In this document: positions 6,271 to 14,266 of the stretch, piece by piece
How positions within the stretch are numbered: the first letter of the stretch is position 1
Layout of the letters: each line of letters begins with the position of its first letter
Origin: UBA7672 sp964550535
Lineage (GTDB): Bacteria > Pseudomonadota > Alphaproteobacteria > Caulobacterales > Hyphomonadaceae
DNA: 22,727 bases
Assembly (NCBI GenBank): GCA_964550535.1
Contig: CAZJZQ010000048.1
Span: 1-22,727 of the forward strand
Direction: 5' to 3'
The notes under the pieces: model-generated
The model's database searches: none
What the model was told of the DNA's origin: nothing
What the model saw: only the letters and a program-made list of their open reading frames with translations
Program-made: the position numbers and the translations under genes

Positions 6271-7929
6271 CTACAGGTTCCAGTCCCTGGCGAGATGACC
6301 GATCAGCCGGTCGCGCCGCTCGCGGACATCGTCCGGCGTCCAGCGCGACTTGCCGCGCAGATCTTCGGTCATCGGGAAGGAGGGCCTCTCGTTGCGGAAG
6401 TAGATTTCCATCTTCTCCGTAAACGATTTCCGGTCCGCTTCCTGGTTCTCCGCGTGGGTGAGCAGCGAGAAATTGCCGATGCATTCGGTCAGTTCGTCGA
6501 TATCGCGCGCCTTGCTCCACTCTTCGTACCACTCCGACCCCTTCGGCGGGGTGCGCGGCAGGATGTGCTCGACCGTTGAATCGCCGTCCGCATCCAGCGG
6601 CTCGCCGCCCGGCACGGCGGCGCAGATCCGCATAAGCAGGGCGCGGCGCTGCTTGAAATTGGGGAACCGCCCGCGCAGCCGCTCCAGGAACAGCGTCTGG
6701 TCGTCTCGCGACAGGTTCAGCGGAGAGTTTTCCGCAAACAGATCGACGCCAGCGTCCATCGCATCCAGCACCCTGCGGTAACGGCGGTGACGATATTCCC
6801 GGTCCTTCACGGCGTATTGGAGCATGTAGGCCAGCCGTTCCAGCGCGGCGAAGAACTTGCCCGTCGTTTCCTTGTCGTTTGGATAGTGGACGAGGAAATG
6901 GATGGCAGGGGCGCGCCAGCTTTCATGGTGGATCACCTTCAGCAGCTTCAGGCTGCGCAGGGCGGACGGCCCCGGATCGATCCGCTCGACCTTGCCTTTG
7001 ACCACCGCATCATACGCGTCGACAAAACGCGGCAGCAGATCGTTGATGAACGTCGCCACCGGCGTGCGCATGATGATGGAATGCATGAAGCCGTCGATGA
7101 ACTCGCCGCGCATCTGCCGGTCGTACAGGAACCGGATCTGCTTCAGCATGCCCTCGAAGTCTTCGGCTCCCAGCTGGTTGGCGAAGGAGTTCCAGCGGCG
7201 CGAATGCTCGATCGCCTCCTTGGTCTGGAAGCCGGCGCGCTCGAACAGGGCGGATTTGAGGATGTCGTGGTCCGACAGCGGCTTGCCGCGCTGGTTCAGG
7301 ACGAGGAAGACCTTGTAACCGATGCCGTGTTCGGTGACGCGCACCTTCACGAACGAGACTTCCTCGGTCAGCCATTTCACGAAGCGCGAGCGTTCCTCAT
7401 CTCCCAGATCGCTCAGTTCGTCGTAGATCAGCCGCGCCGCCGCCGCGAGCCGCATCTGGGACTCGGAGCCGGAGTCCTTCGCCGCCTGCATCATCTGGTC
7501 GATGTTGCGCAGGGCGCCCCGGGTCTGGATATGCTCGCGGAAGAAAGGGGTATCCTGATCGTTCAGGGTCATGCGCCAGCGTTGCCAGTCCACCCAGCGC
7601 AGCGTTTCGTGTCCGATCAGGCTGTGAAGCGACGCGGCCTCGTCCTGCGAGGTGGTAAGATCCCGCAGTACGGCGAGCAGGATCGTCAGCGTGGTCAGGC
7701 GCTGCTGGCCGTCCACCACGTCCGAGGCGCCGCGCGCCTTGGGCTGGATGAACACCATCGCACCGAGGAAATAGATGGCGGTGAGTTCAAACGCCTCGAT
7801 CAGGTCGCGCATCAGCGCGCCGGTTTCGCGGTCCGTCCAGGCAAAGCCGCGCTGATACGGCGGAACGCGAATATCCGCCGCCGAACTGAAGACATCGCGA
7901 ATTCGCAGAACGTCTGCGGTGATCGCCAT
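6271..7929 (-). CDS. DUF262-DUF1524 protein (GmrSD-like)
   Basis: The 552-residue single chain joins the two halves of GmrSD-type proteins. The N-terminal DUF262 domain has VPPYQRGFAW at 22-31 and DGQQRLTTL at 73-81, the ParB/DndB-like nucleotide-binding motifs. The C-terminal DUF1524 domain has the His-Me-finger nuclease pattern: VEHILP with His455, IGNFSLL with Asn486, and N495 plus a downstream KxF. GmrSD is a type IV restriction enzyme that cuts glucosylated hydroxymethylcytosine DNA using NTP. Other members have no known target, so phage defence here is an inference. No methyltransferase or other defence gene is adjacent. It is divergent from the FAH gene across 94 bases. All key motifs look intact. 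Confidence 0.93.
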   Translation of the reverse strand: MAITADVLRIRDVFSSAADIRVPPYQRGFAWTDRETGALMRDLIEAFELTAIYFLGAMVFIQPKARGASDVVDGQQRLTTLTILLAVLRDLTTSQDEAASLHSLIGHETLRWVDWQRWRMTLNDQDTPFFREHIQTRGALRNIDQMMQAAKDSGSESQMRLAAAARLIYDELSDLGDEERSRFVKWLTEEVSFVKVRVTEHGIGYKVFLVLNQRGKPLSDHDILKSALFERAGFQTKEAIEHSRRWNSFANQLGAEDFEGMLKQIRFLYDRQMRGEFIDGFMHSIIMRTPVATFINDLLPRFVDAYDAVVKGKVERIDPGPSALRSLKLLKVIHHESWRAPAIHFLVHYPNDKETTGKFFAALERLAYMLQYAVKDREYRHRRYRRVLDAMDAGVDLFAENSPLNLSRDDQTLFLERLRGRFPNFKQRRALLMRICAAVPGGEPLDADGDSTVEHILPRTPPKGSEWYEEWSKARDIDELTECIGNFSLLTHAENQEADRKSFTEKMEIYFRNERPSFPMTEDLRGKSRWTPDDVRERRDRLIGHLARDWNL

Positions 7930-8023
7930 GGTGCGGTCCGCCCCGTGTACTGAACTTTTCGGTTACTAGTCATACAAGCGCCCGCGGTCCAATCTCGAAG
8001 CGCAGAATTGATCGGGAGCGGCC

Positions 8024-8896
8024 ATGAAGCTTGCGCGGTTTGAAACGGCGAACGGGCAGGGCGTTGGGCTGGTGGAGGGCGACGAAATCCTCGACCTGCG
8101 CAGCGCAGCGCCGTATTTGTCCCTGAATCCTGTGGATATTCTCGCTGCGGGAGCGGAGGGGCGGAAGCAGGTCGAACTGGCCGCCCGCAACGCGGCGCGT
8201 CTGCCGCTGTCCGGCGTTCGCCTTTTGGCTCCCGTCGCCCGGCCCGGAAAGATTCTCGGTATCGGCCTCAACTACCGCGACCACGCCGCGGAAACAGGGC
8301 GGGAGCCGCCCTCGGTGCAGATGTGGTTCAACAAACAGACGACCGCCGTGAACGATCCTTTCGCTCCTGTGCATCTCCCCGCCGTCTCGTCCGCACTGGA
8401 TTATGAGGTCGAACTGGTCGTGGTCATCGCCCGTCACGGCCGTCATGTCCCGCGGGACCGGGCGCGAGAGATCATTGGCGGCTATATGTGCGGATGCGAC
8501 TATTCGGTTCGCGACTGGCAGCGGGCCACGCCGACCATGATTATGGGCAAGGGCTTCGACACTCACGCTCCCGCAGGTCCTTGGATCACGACGCCGGACG
8601 AGGCAGGCGACGTCACGAACATGCGCCTGCGCTGTCTGGTGAATGACGAGGTGAGGCAGGACGGTTCCGCCGGCGACATGATTTTCGACATCGGCGCCCA
8701 GATCGAACACCTGACGCGCTCCTTCACTCTGGAGCCGGGCGATCTTATCTTCACAGGTACGCCTGCGGGGGTCGGCGTGGCGTACAACCCGCCGCGTTTC
8801 CTCAAGGCAGGCGACAAGGTGCGGGTCGAGATCGACCGTCTGGGCGCGATCGAGGCGCAGATCATCGCGGAGGAGGCGGTTACGCGAATAGGTTAA
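8024..8896 (+). CDS. Fumarylacetoacetate hydrolase (FAH) family protein
   Basis: The 290-residue protein matches the FAH C-terminal domain fold, metal-dependent hydrolases, isomerases or decarboxylases acting on C-C bonds of oxo-acids in aromatic breakdown. ILGIGLNYRDHAAETG marks the domain start. Metal ligands are likely Glu128 and Glu130 (DYEVEL) and Asp159 (CGCDYSVRDWQ), with the same 29-residue spacing as in FAHD1. GKGFDTHAPAGPW and LIFTGTPAGVGV complete the signature. Start ATG 8024 has GGGAG about 6 bases upstream. No aromatic-pathway genes lie nearby, so the substrate is open; 2-hydroxyhepta-2,4-diene-1,7-dioate isomerase, acylpyruvase and oxaloacetate decarboxylase are all possible. 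Confidence 0.94.
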   Translation: MKLARFETANGQGVGLVEGDEILDLRSAAPYLSLNPVDILAAGAEGRKQVELAARNAARLPLSGVRLLAPVARPGKILGIGLNYRDHAAETGREPPSVQMWFNKQTTAVNDPFAPVHLPAVSSALDYEVELVVVIARHGRHVPRDRAREIIGGYMCGCDYSVRDWQRATPTMIMGKGFDTHAPAGPWITTPDEAGDVTNMRLRCLVNDEVRQDGSAGDMIFDIGAQIEHLTRSFTLEPGDLIFTGTPAGVGVAYNPPRFLKAGDKVRVEIDRLGAIEAQIIAEEAVTRIG

Positions 8897-8950
8897 CTGG
8901 GCCGTATTGAGTGAGAAAGCGGGTCATGAAACAGACCCCTGAAACGACAG

Positions 8951-8980
8951 GCGGGGTTCCGATCAGAATCGGAACCCCGC
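8951..8980 (+). terminator. Strong hairpin after the FAH gene
   Basis: A perfect 13-base stem, GCGGGGTTCCGAT (8951-8963) and ATCGGAACCCCGC (8968-8980), has a CAGA loop. It begins 54 bases after the FAH stop. No T-run follows on either strand, so it is a non-canonical terminator or an RNA-protecting element. Confidence 0.65.
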
Positions 8981-9346
8981 GCTCCCCGGTCGCCCCCGTC
9001 ACTGATCCGCCGGTCCGTGAAAACCGGCTCTCGGCGGTCAGCAAGTCGGAATAAGGCGAATTAAGGCCAACTCTCGCGGCCTGTCCATGTGCGAAGATAG
9101 TGCTAACGGTTAAGTCCCAAGCCATGTTGCCAGAAATCCACATTGCCGGGACGAGGGCGCCACACATGCGGGTTTTGACTGGGAATTCTCCGAACTGGTG
9201 TGAAAACAGAGGAGCGCCGTCGCATCAAGCGTCACTACGTGCGGGCAGTAGGCCGGGCGCGCTACACTGATCACTTGTCAATTGCCGCGGATGGCAACAG
9301 AAACAAAGCTGTGTGAGTCTACACACGAGGGGCTGCTCCAGACGTC
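8981..9346. other. Gene-free stretch upstream of tipF
   Basis: Together with the hairpin before it, this is the largest gap between genes in the window (8897-9346, 450 bases). I see no coding frame with a start and ribosome-binding site, and no tRNA. It holds a TTAA-containing patch around 9060-9115 with no full CtrA box (TTAA-N7-TTAA), and a small inverted repeat TGTGT-GAGTCT-ACACA at 9310-9325 that contains a GANTC site. The promoter of tipF must lie here, but no box is convincing. Confidence 0.5.
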
Positions 9347-10594
9347 ATGCCTGTTATCGCCCACATCATGCTGGCGCTTGTGTACGTGACCGCGTCGGCT
9401 GTCGGCGCGGTGGCGCTATTCCAGGAGCTGAATTTCGACGCCGTCACCGCCGGACTCATCGGCGGCGGCTGTGCGCTGGCGATGATTCAGGCGCACATGG
9501 CCATCTCCCGAATCGGGGGCGACAGCGAGATCGAGAAGCGCCTGCTTGACGTGAAAAACGAGCTGCGCCGGATGACCTCCCGCGTCGCCCAGGCCGAGCA
9601 GAGGGCCGAGGAACTCAAAACATCCTTCGAGAAGGAGGTGTCGGCCCGCCGCGAAACCATCGTCAACGAGATGCGCGGTCTCGAAGACATGATCTCGAAA
9701 CTCGGCAAGAAATTCGAATCCCGCCTACAGGTGGTTCGCTCCCAGTCACCCGAGTCTTCGCTCGATGGATCGACGGCGCTGGATGACGTGCGTGAGGCGC
9801 TTCGCGAAAACCGCGTTGATCTGCACCTGCAACCGATCGTGAACCTGCCGCAGCGCCGCGTTTGCTTCTACGAAGGCTTCACCCGCCTGCGTCGCGCAGA
9901 CGGCAAGCTGATCATGCCCAACGAGTTCCTGGTTGCGGCCGAGCGCGCCAACCTGCTGGGCGTCATCGACAACATGCTGTTGTTCCGCTGCGTGCAGATC
10001 GTGCGCCGCCTGTCGGAGCGTGATCGCCGCGTCGGCGTGTTCTGCAACATCGCAATGGCGTCGCTGGAAGACGAACAGTTCTTCCCGCCCTTCCTTGAGT
10101 TCATGAAAGAGAACCGCGACCTCGCCGGTTCCATGATCTTCGAACTCGGCGTCCGCGTCTTCAATGCGCGCTCGGATGTCGCCGCGCGGAACATGGCCAA
10201 GCTGCGCGATCTCGGCTTCCGCTTCTCGCTCGACAAGGGCGATGGTCTTGTCCTCGACCTGCCCGAACTGCAAGCCGCCGGCGTCCGCTTCGTCAAAGTG
10301 AATGGCGAGCGTCTCCTGGAGGAACTGACTCCCGGCGGCGAACGCCCGATCACCTCCATCGTGCGCGAGGTTGCGCCCGACGAAGTGCCGACGCTTTTCA
10401 TCCGCTATGGCGTCGATCTGATCGCCGAGAAGGTCGAGAGCGAGAAATCCGTGATCGAGCTGCTCGAATTCGGCATTCCCTATGGCCAGGGCCACGTCTT
10501 CGGCGCCCCGCGGCCGATCAAGGGATCGCTGCTCGAAGAAACCGCGCCGCCCCCGGATTTTGTCCGGCGTGTCAGCCTTGCGGCGGCGATGTAG
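9347..10594 (+). CDS. tipF: TipF-like degenerate EAL-domain protein
   Basis: In Caulobacter, TipF is a membrane c-di-GMP-binding protein that places and assembles the polar flagellum. This 415-residue protein has the same build: two membrane helices (about 4-26 and 32-53), a long coiled coil (about 58-125, rich in E, K and R) and a C-terminal EAL domain from about 145. The EAL motif is EGF at 176-178, the usual DDFGTG is DKGDG at 296-300, and KxD is K317-V-N319. It keeps the Glu of EAL but lacks other metal and catalytic residues, so it should bind rather than cut c-di-GMP. The end motif YGQGHVFGAPRPI is kept. The next gene starts 36 bases on. Confidence 0.88.
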   Translation: MPVIAHIMLALVYVTASAVGAVALFQELNFDAVTAGLIGGGCALAMIQAHMAISRIGGDSEIEKRLLDVKNELRRMTSRVAQAEQRAEELKTSFEKEVSARRETIVNEMRGLEDMISKLGKKFESRLQVVRSQSPESSLDGSTALDDVREALRENRVDLHLQPIVNLPQRRVCFYEGFTRLRRADGKLIMPNEFLVAAERANLLGVIDNMLLFRCVQIVRRLSERDRRVGVFCNIAMASLEDEQFFPPFLEFMKENRDLAGSMIFELGVRVFNARSDVAARNMAKLRDLGFRFSLDKGDGLVLDLPELQAAGVRFVKVNGERLLEELTPGGERPITSIVREVAPDEVPTLFIRYGVDLIAEKVESEKSVIELLEFGIPYGQGHVFGAPRPIKGSLLEETAPPPDFVRRVSLAAAM

Positions 10595-10629
10595 GCTGGC
10601 CTCTGGCTATCCAGTGAAAAGGAAGCGCC

Positions 10630-11493
10630 ATGGCGGCTCCCGTCCTGCTCGATGGGCTTTCGCGGATTGCTGACCGCTACGATGCAGTGTTCTGCGACGT
10701 GTGGGGCGTGATCCATGATGGCCGGAAGGCTTTCGCGACGGCCTGCGAGGCGCTGAAGCAGTTCCGGGCGGCGCGCGGTCCCGTGATCCTCGTCACCAAT
10801 GCGCCGGTCCCCAAGCATCGCGTAACCCGCCTGTTCGCGCCCCTCGGCGTGCCGGACGACTGTTTCGATGATGTCGCCACATCCGGGGACGCCACCCGCC
10901 GCGAACTGCTGAAGCTGGCGCCCGGTCCGGTCTATCGCATCGGGTTGGGCGATGATTTCTCCCTGTACGACGATCTCGGGCTCGCCTTTTCAGCCGACCC
11001 TGCACAGGCGGCCGTGATCTCCTGCACCAGCCTGCGCGAATATCCTGACGGTCTGCCCGAAACCTATCGCGAAGAGTTGCGGGTGTTGGCCGGGCATGGC
11101 GCGCCGATGGTGTGCGCCAATCCGGATATCCAGTTCCGGCAGGGCGACCGCTTGATCTGGGCGGCAGGCGCGCTGGCTGCGATCTATGAGGAGTTCGGGG
11201 GCAGGGTGATCCGCCCGGGCAAGCCTGACGCGCCGATCTACGAACTGGCCCGCGCGGCCGCCGCCGCTGTTTTGGGGCGGCGGATTCCGCCACAGCGCAT
11301 CCTCGCAATCGGCGACGGGCCGTCGACCGACATTCTCGGCGCAATGCGCGAGGGCATGGATTCGCTGTTCATCGGTGGCGGCATCCATGGCCACAGGCTG
11401 GATCAGGCGGACGAGTTCATCGGCGCCGCCGCGGACATACTCGCGGAAGAGCAGGCCGAGGCGAGCTACGCGATGCCAGCGTTGACCTGGTAG
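10630..11493 (+). CDS. TIGR01459-type HAD superfamily class IIA protein
   Basis: The 287-residue protein belongs to the HAD-IIA group that includes NagD and phosphoglycolate phosphatase, specifically the alphaproteobacterial TIGR01459 type. Motif I is CDVWGVIHDG (Asp23), motif II VTNAP (Thr near 56), motif III lies at RPGKPD, and motif IV is IGDGPSTDILGA. In motif I the second acidic residue (DxD) is replaced by Trp25, which removes the usual general acid/base, so phosphatase activity is uncertain. In other genomes of the group such genes sit close to ribF and ileS, as here. Start ATG 10630 has AAGGAAG 6 bases upstream. It is probably transcribed with tipF and meets cheZ end to end 12 bases apart. 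Confidence 0.9.
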   Translation: MAAPVLLDGLSRIADRYDAVFCDVWGVIHDGRKAFATACEALKQFRAARGPVILVTNAPVPKHRVTRLFAPLGVPDDCFDDVATSGDATRRELLKLAPGPVYRIGLGDDFSLYDDLGLAFSADPAQAAVISCTSLREYPDGLPETYREELRVLAGHGAPMVCANPDIQFRQGDRLIWAAGALAAIYEEFGGRVIRPGKPDAPIYELARAAAAAVLGRRIPPQRILAIGDGPSTDILGAMREGMDSLFIGGGIHGHRLDQADEFIGAAADILAEEQAEASYAMPALTW

Positions 11494-11505
11494 ATTACGG
11501 CAGGA

Positions 11506-12135
11506 TCAGCCGAACAGGGCGTCGATATCGTCCTGCGTCGTGGCCGGGCCGCCGACGGCGGGTCCGTTAAGCAGCAGGTCGTGCTTTCGCTTTTCGTCGG
11601 CCGACATCTGGGTGGCCGCATCGCGCACGCCGAGCGCGTTGGCGAACTGGCCGACGCGGGTTTCGATGTGGCGCAGCGTGCTGATGACCTTGTTGACGCG
11701 CTGACCCGTGAGGTCCTGGAACGAGCAGGCCTCGATGATGCGCAGCATGGCGTCGTCCACCATCGCCTTGTAGGCGGCCGGGTCGGTGGCGTCGGCCGCC
11801 AGCAGGCCTTCCGCCTCGGTCATGATCGTGTGCGTCGCATTTTCGGTATCACGCACGACCGCGTCGAGTTCTATGGAGGCGCCGGGGATGCGCTCCTGCT
11901 GGATATCGTTGGGGCGAAGCTCGGCGATCTCGTCACGGGTCTTCTGGATGTATTCCGCGATGTAGCGGAACTCGCCCATGATAGACTGGTCGAGCGAGCT
12001 GAAGAAGGCGGTCATCGCCTCCGCCATCTGGTTCGACAGGGCCAGCACGTCCACCAGCGGACGCTGGCGAAGGTCGCCCTTTTTCAGTTCCTCGATCGCG
12101 CTGCGAACTTTCGCCGCTGCTTCGTGCGCCGCCAT
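11506..12135 (-). CDS. cheZ: CheZ-family protein phosphatase
   Basis: CheZ removes phosphate from CheY-P and so ends the chemotaxis signal. The 209-residue protein is mostly helical. FQDLTGQRV carries Asp141 and Gln145, matching the catalytic Asp143/Gln147 pair of E. coli CheZ. After a flexible linker it ends TTQDDIDALFG, an acidic-hydrophobic tail like the CheY-docking helix of CheZ. It begins 36 bases after the CheY-like gene on the same strand, so the two should form a kinase-response pair without a local CheA. The end lies 12 bases from the convergent HAD gene. Confidence 0.92.
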   Translation of the reverse strand: MAAHEAAAKVRSAIEELKKGDLRQRPLVDVLALSNQMAEAMTAFFSSLDQSIMGEFRYIAEYIQKTRDEIAELRPNDIQQERIPGASIELDAVVRDTENATHTIMTEAEGLLAADATDPAAYKAMVDDAMLRIIEACSFQDLTGQRVNKVISTLRHIETRVGQFANALGVRDAATQMSADEKRKHDLLLNGPAVGGPATTQDDIDALFG

Positions 12136-12171
12136 CTTGGGGTCCCTCCCGAGGGTATCGTTATATTTGGA

Positions 12172-12558
12172 TCAGAAGTCGCCGAGGACAGAGACGATCT
12201 TGCCCTTGAGCGTGGCGGCGTTTAACGGCTTGACGATGTAGTTGTTCACCCCGGCCTGTTTGGCGGCGATCACGTTCTCGGTCTTCGACTCGGCCGTGAC
12301 CATGATGAAGGGGGTGTTTTTCAGCTTTTCGTCGGCGCGGACCTCCCGCAGAAGCTCGAAGCCGGTCATGGGCTCCATGTTCCAGTCGGAGATGATCAGG
12401 CCGAAATTATTCGTGCGCAGCTTGTCCAGAGCGGCCTTGCCGTCCTTGGCTTCTTCGATATTCCGAAACCCGAGCTGCGTCAGCAGGTTGCGGATGATAC
12501 GGATCATCGTCTGGTAGTCATCGACGACCAGGACGGGCATGGACAGATCTACGGCCAT
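12172..12558 (-). CDS. CheY-like single-domain response regulator
   Basis: The 128-residue protein is a bare receiver domain with no output domain. The acidic pocket is Asp13-Asp14, the phospho-acceptor Asp58 (IISDWNMEP), Thr88 (VTAES), Tyr107 and Lys110 (YIVKP). The DWNMEPMTG stretch is typical of CheY, so flagellar-motor control is likely, though alphaproteobacteria carry several CheY paralogs, some acting as phosphate sinks or in adhesion. It lies directly upstream of cheZ, and the divergent 142-base gap to the MaoC gene should hold its promoter. Start ATG 12558. Confidence 0.94.
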   Translation of the reverse strand: MAVDLSMPVLVVDDYQTMIRIIRNLLTQLGFRNIEEAKDGKAALDKLRTNNFGLIISDWNMEPMTGFELLREVRADEKLKNTPFIMVTAESKTENVIAAKQAGVNNYIVKPLNAATLKGKIVSVLGDF

Positions 12559-12700
12559 GAAAAGGCTCCGGAAAGGCTCTTGGACGACTTTCGGGAACCG
12601 TACCTGAAACGGCCAAATAAATGGTGAACAACGTCGCCGGATAATCTAAATCGTCGCGCTCCGGGGCGGATTCGTCGCCCGGGCTACGGAAGGACCAGGG

Positions 12701-13129
12701 ATGAAGAAGGGCAAGACATTCGCGGATCTGGCGGTCGGAATGACTGTCTCCGTCGAGCATACGGTGACGGAACAGGATATCGTCGACTTCGCCCGCATAT
12801 CCGGAGACTACAATCCGCTTCATATGGACGAGGAATACGCAAAGCAGACGCCGTTCGGGGGCCGTATCGCCCATGGAGCGCTGACCGCTTCGTACATCTC
12901 CGCCATCCTGGGCAATGACCTGCCGGGGCCGGGGGCCGTCTTTACGGACCTGAATCTGCGTTTCAAGCGTCCCGTTCGCATTGGCGACACGGTCACGGCG
13001 ATCGCCGAAGTGATCGAGATGATCGAGCGCGGCAACCGCGTGACGCTGGCCGTGAAATGCCTGGTGAACGAAAAGCCGGTTGTGCAGGGCGAGGCCAAGG
13101 TGATGGTGCCCAGCGGCAAGCCGGAATAG
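12701..13129 (+). CDS. MaoC-family (R)-specific enoyl-CoA hydratase
   Basis: The 142-residue protein has a single hotdog domain of the MaoC/PhaJ type, which adds water to trans-2-enoyl-CoA to give (R)-3-hydroxyacyl-CoA. The hydratase-2 motif is complete: SGDYNPLHMDEEYA with Asp36 and His41 as the catalytic pair, then FGGRIAHGAL. Such enzymes feed polyhydroxyalkanoate synthesis or fatty-acid breakdown; nothing nearby settles which. Start ATG 12701 has GGAAGGA upstream. The stop is 10 bases before ribF, so the two are probably co-transcribed. Confidence 0.94.
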   Translation: MKKGKTFADLAVGMTVSVEHTVTEQDIVDFARISGDYNPLHMDEEYAKQTPFGGRIAHGALTASYISAILGNDLPGPGAVFTDLNLRFKRPVRIGDTVTAIAEVIEMIERGNRVTLAVKCLVNEKPVVQGEAKVMVPSGKPE

Positions 13130-13139
13130 CGCTCCGCTT

Positions 13140-14087
13140 ATGCTGACCGTGTCCGCCCTCGAACCCGTGCCGCCGCATATTCGCGGCGCATGCGCGGCGT
13201 TGGGCAATTTCGACGGTCTGCACGCCGGGCACCGCGCCGTTGTCGCCAGCGCGCGGCGCGCGGCTGAAAAGGCCGGCTCCCCTCTGGCGGTCGCGACGTT
13301 TGAGCCTGCGCCGCGCCGGTTCTTCCAGCCTGACGCGCCGCCTTTCCGCCTGATGACGCCCCGCCGCCGCGAACTGACGCTGGAGGCGCTGGGTGTCGAT
13401 CTCTGCGCTCTCTTGCCCTTTGGCGCCGAGATGGCGGCGATGACGCCGCGCGAGTTCTGCCAGCGTATTCTGGTCGATGCGCTTGGCCTGCGATCAGTCA
13501 GCATCGGCGCGGATTTCCGCTTCGGTCACAACCGGGCGGGTGACGCCGCCGTGCTCCGCACGCTGGGCGCCGAACTGGGCTTTACGGTCGATGTCGTGGA
13601 ACTGGTGATCGACGGGCCCGAAAAGGTATCGTCCTCCCGCATCCGCGAGCAGATCGAGACGGGAGATATGGCGGGCGCCCGCGCCGCGCTGAAAGGCTAC
13701 TGGGCCGTGGATGCGGTGGTGGAGCCGGGGGAGCGGCGTGGCCGCACCCTGGGCTTTCCCACGGCCAATATGAAACTGGGCGAGATCGTCCACCCGGCCC
13801 ATGGCGTTTACGCCGTCTGGTCCCGGACCGAGGCCGAAACCGTCTGGCGGCCCGGCGTCGCCAGCTTCGGCCGGACCCCCACCACGGGACTGCGGGACGC
13901 CTTGCTGGAGGTGCATGTCTTTGATTTCGCGGGCGACCTCTACAATCAGCGGCTGCACACGGCGTTCGCCAAATTCCTGCGGCCGGAGGCGAAGTTCGCC
14001 TCGCTGGAGGAATTGACCGTCCAGATGAACAAGGACGCGGCGGAAGCCCGCGCCATCCTGCCCGGCCTGCCGGCTCCGGCGCAATGA
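13140..14087 (+). CDS. ribF: Bifunctional riboflavin kinase/FAD synthetase
   Basis: RibF phosphorylates riboflavin to FMN and adenylates FMN to FAD in the cytosol. The 315-residue length is normal. The N-terminal nucleotidyltransferase domain has GNFDGLHAGH at 22-31 and SSSRIRE at 164-170. The C-terminal kinase domain has GRTLGFPTAN at 201-210, HGVYAV, and LLEVHVFDF with the catalytic Glu. The start is ATG 13140, 10 bases after the MaoC stop. It is followed by tandem hairpins and then ileS, the common alphaproteobacterial order ribF-ileS-lspA. Confidence 0.97.
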   Translation: MLTVSALEPVPPHIRGACAALGNFDGLHAGHRAVVASARRAAEKAGSPLAVATFEPAPRRFFQPDAPPFRLMTPRRRELTLEALGVDLCALLPFGAEMAAMTPREFCQRILVDALGLRSVSIGADFRFGHNRAGDAAVLRTLGAELGFTVDVVELVIDGPEKVSSSRIREQIETGDMAGARAALKGYWAVDAVVEPGERRGRTLGFPTANMKLGEIVHPAHGVYAVWSRTEAETVWRPGVASFGRTPTTGLRDALLEVHVFDFAGDLYNQRLHTAFAKFLRPEAKFASLEELTVQMNKDAAEARAILPGLPAPAQ

Positions 14088-14093
14088 ACCCTT

Positions 14094-14126
14094 GGCGGAA
14101 TGCCTCCGCCGCTGCTATCCAGCAGC
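14094..14126 (+). terminator. Two tandem hairpins after ribF
   Basis: GGCGGA (14094-14099) pairs with TCCGCC (14105-14110), and directly after it GCTGCT (14111-14116) pairs with AGCAGC (14121-14126). They start 6 bases after the ribF stop. No T-run follows. They may end the ribF transcript or act as a leader structure of ileS. The rest of the 179-base gap shows nothing clear. Confidence 0.4.
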
Positions 14127-14266
14127 CCATGACTCAGGGCTTGGCCACACGGATTTCGCAGCGAATTTCGGCGCGAATTACAGGCCCGGCGCGCGGCTGA
14201 ATGGTCGCGTCCGCCGGGATTGTCCTATTCGCCCATGATCCAATTCTCTGAACGGCGCCCATACCG

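Noticed and set aside
6787..7953. 388-codon plus-strand frame opposite the DUF262-DUF1524 gene
   Set aside because: The composition is that of antisense coding; the minus-strand frame has full-length domain motifs.
9060..9115. CtrA box upstream of tipF
   Set aside because: TTAA elements occur but not with the TTAA-N7-TTAA spacing.
14088..14266. T-box or other riboswitch upstream of ileS
   Set aside because: No T-box core or antiterminator sequence is visible, and T-boxes are not expected in alphaproteobacteria.
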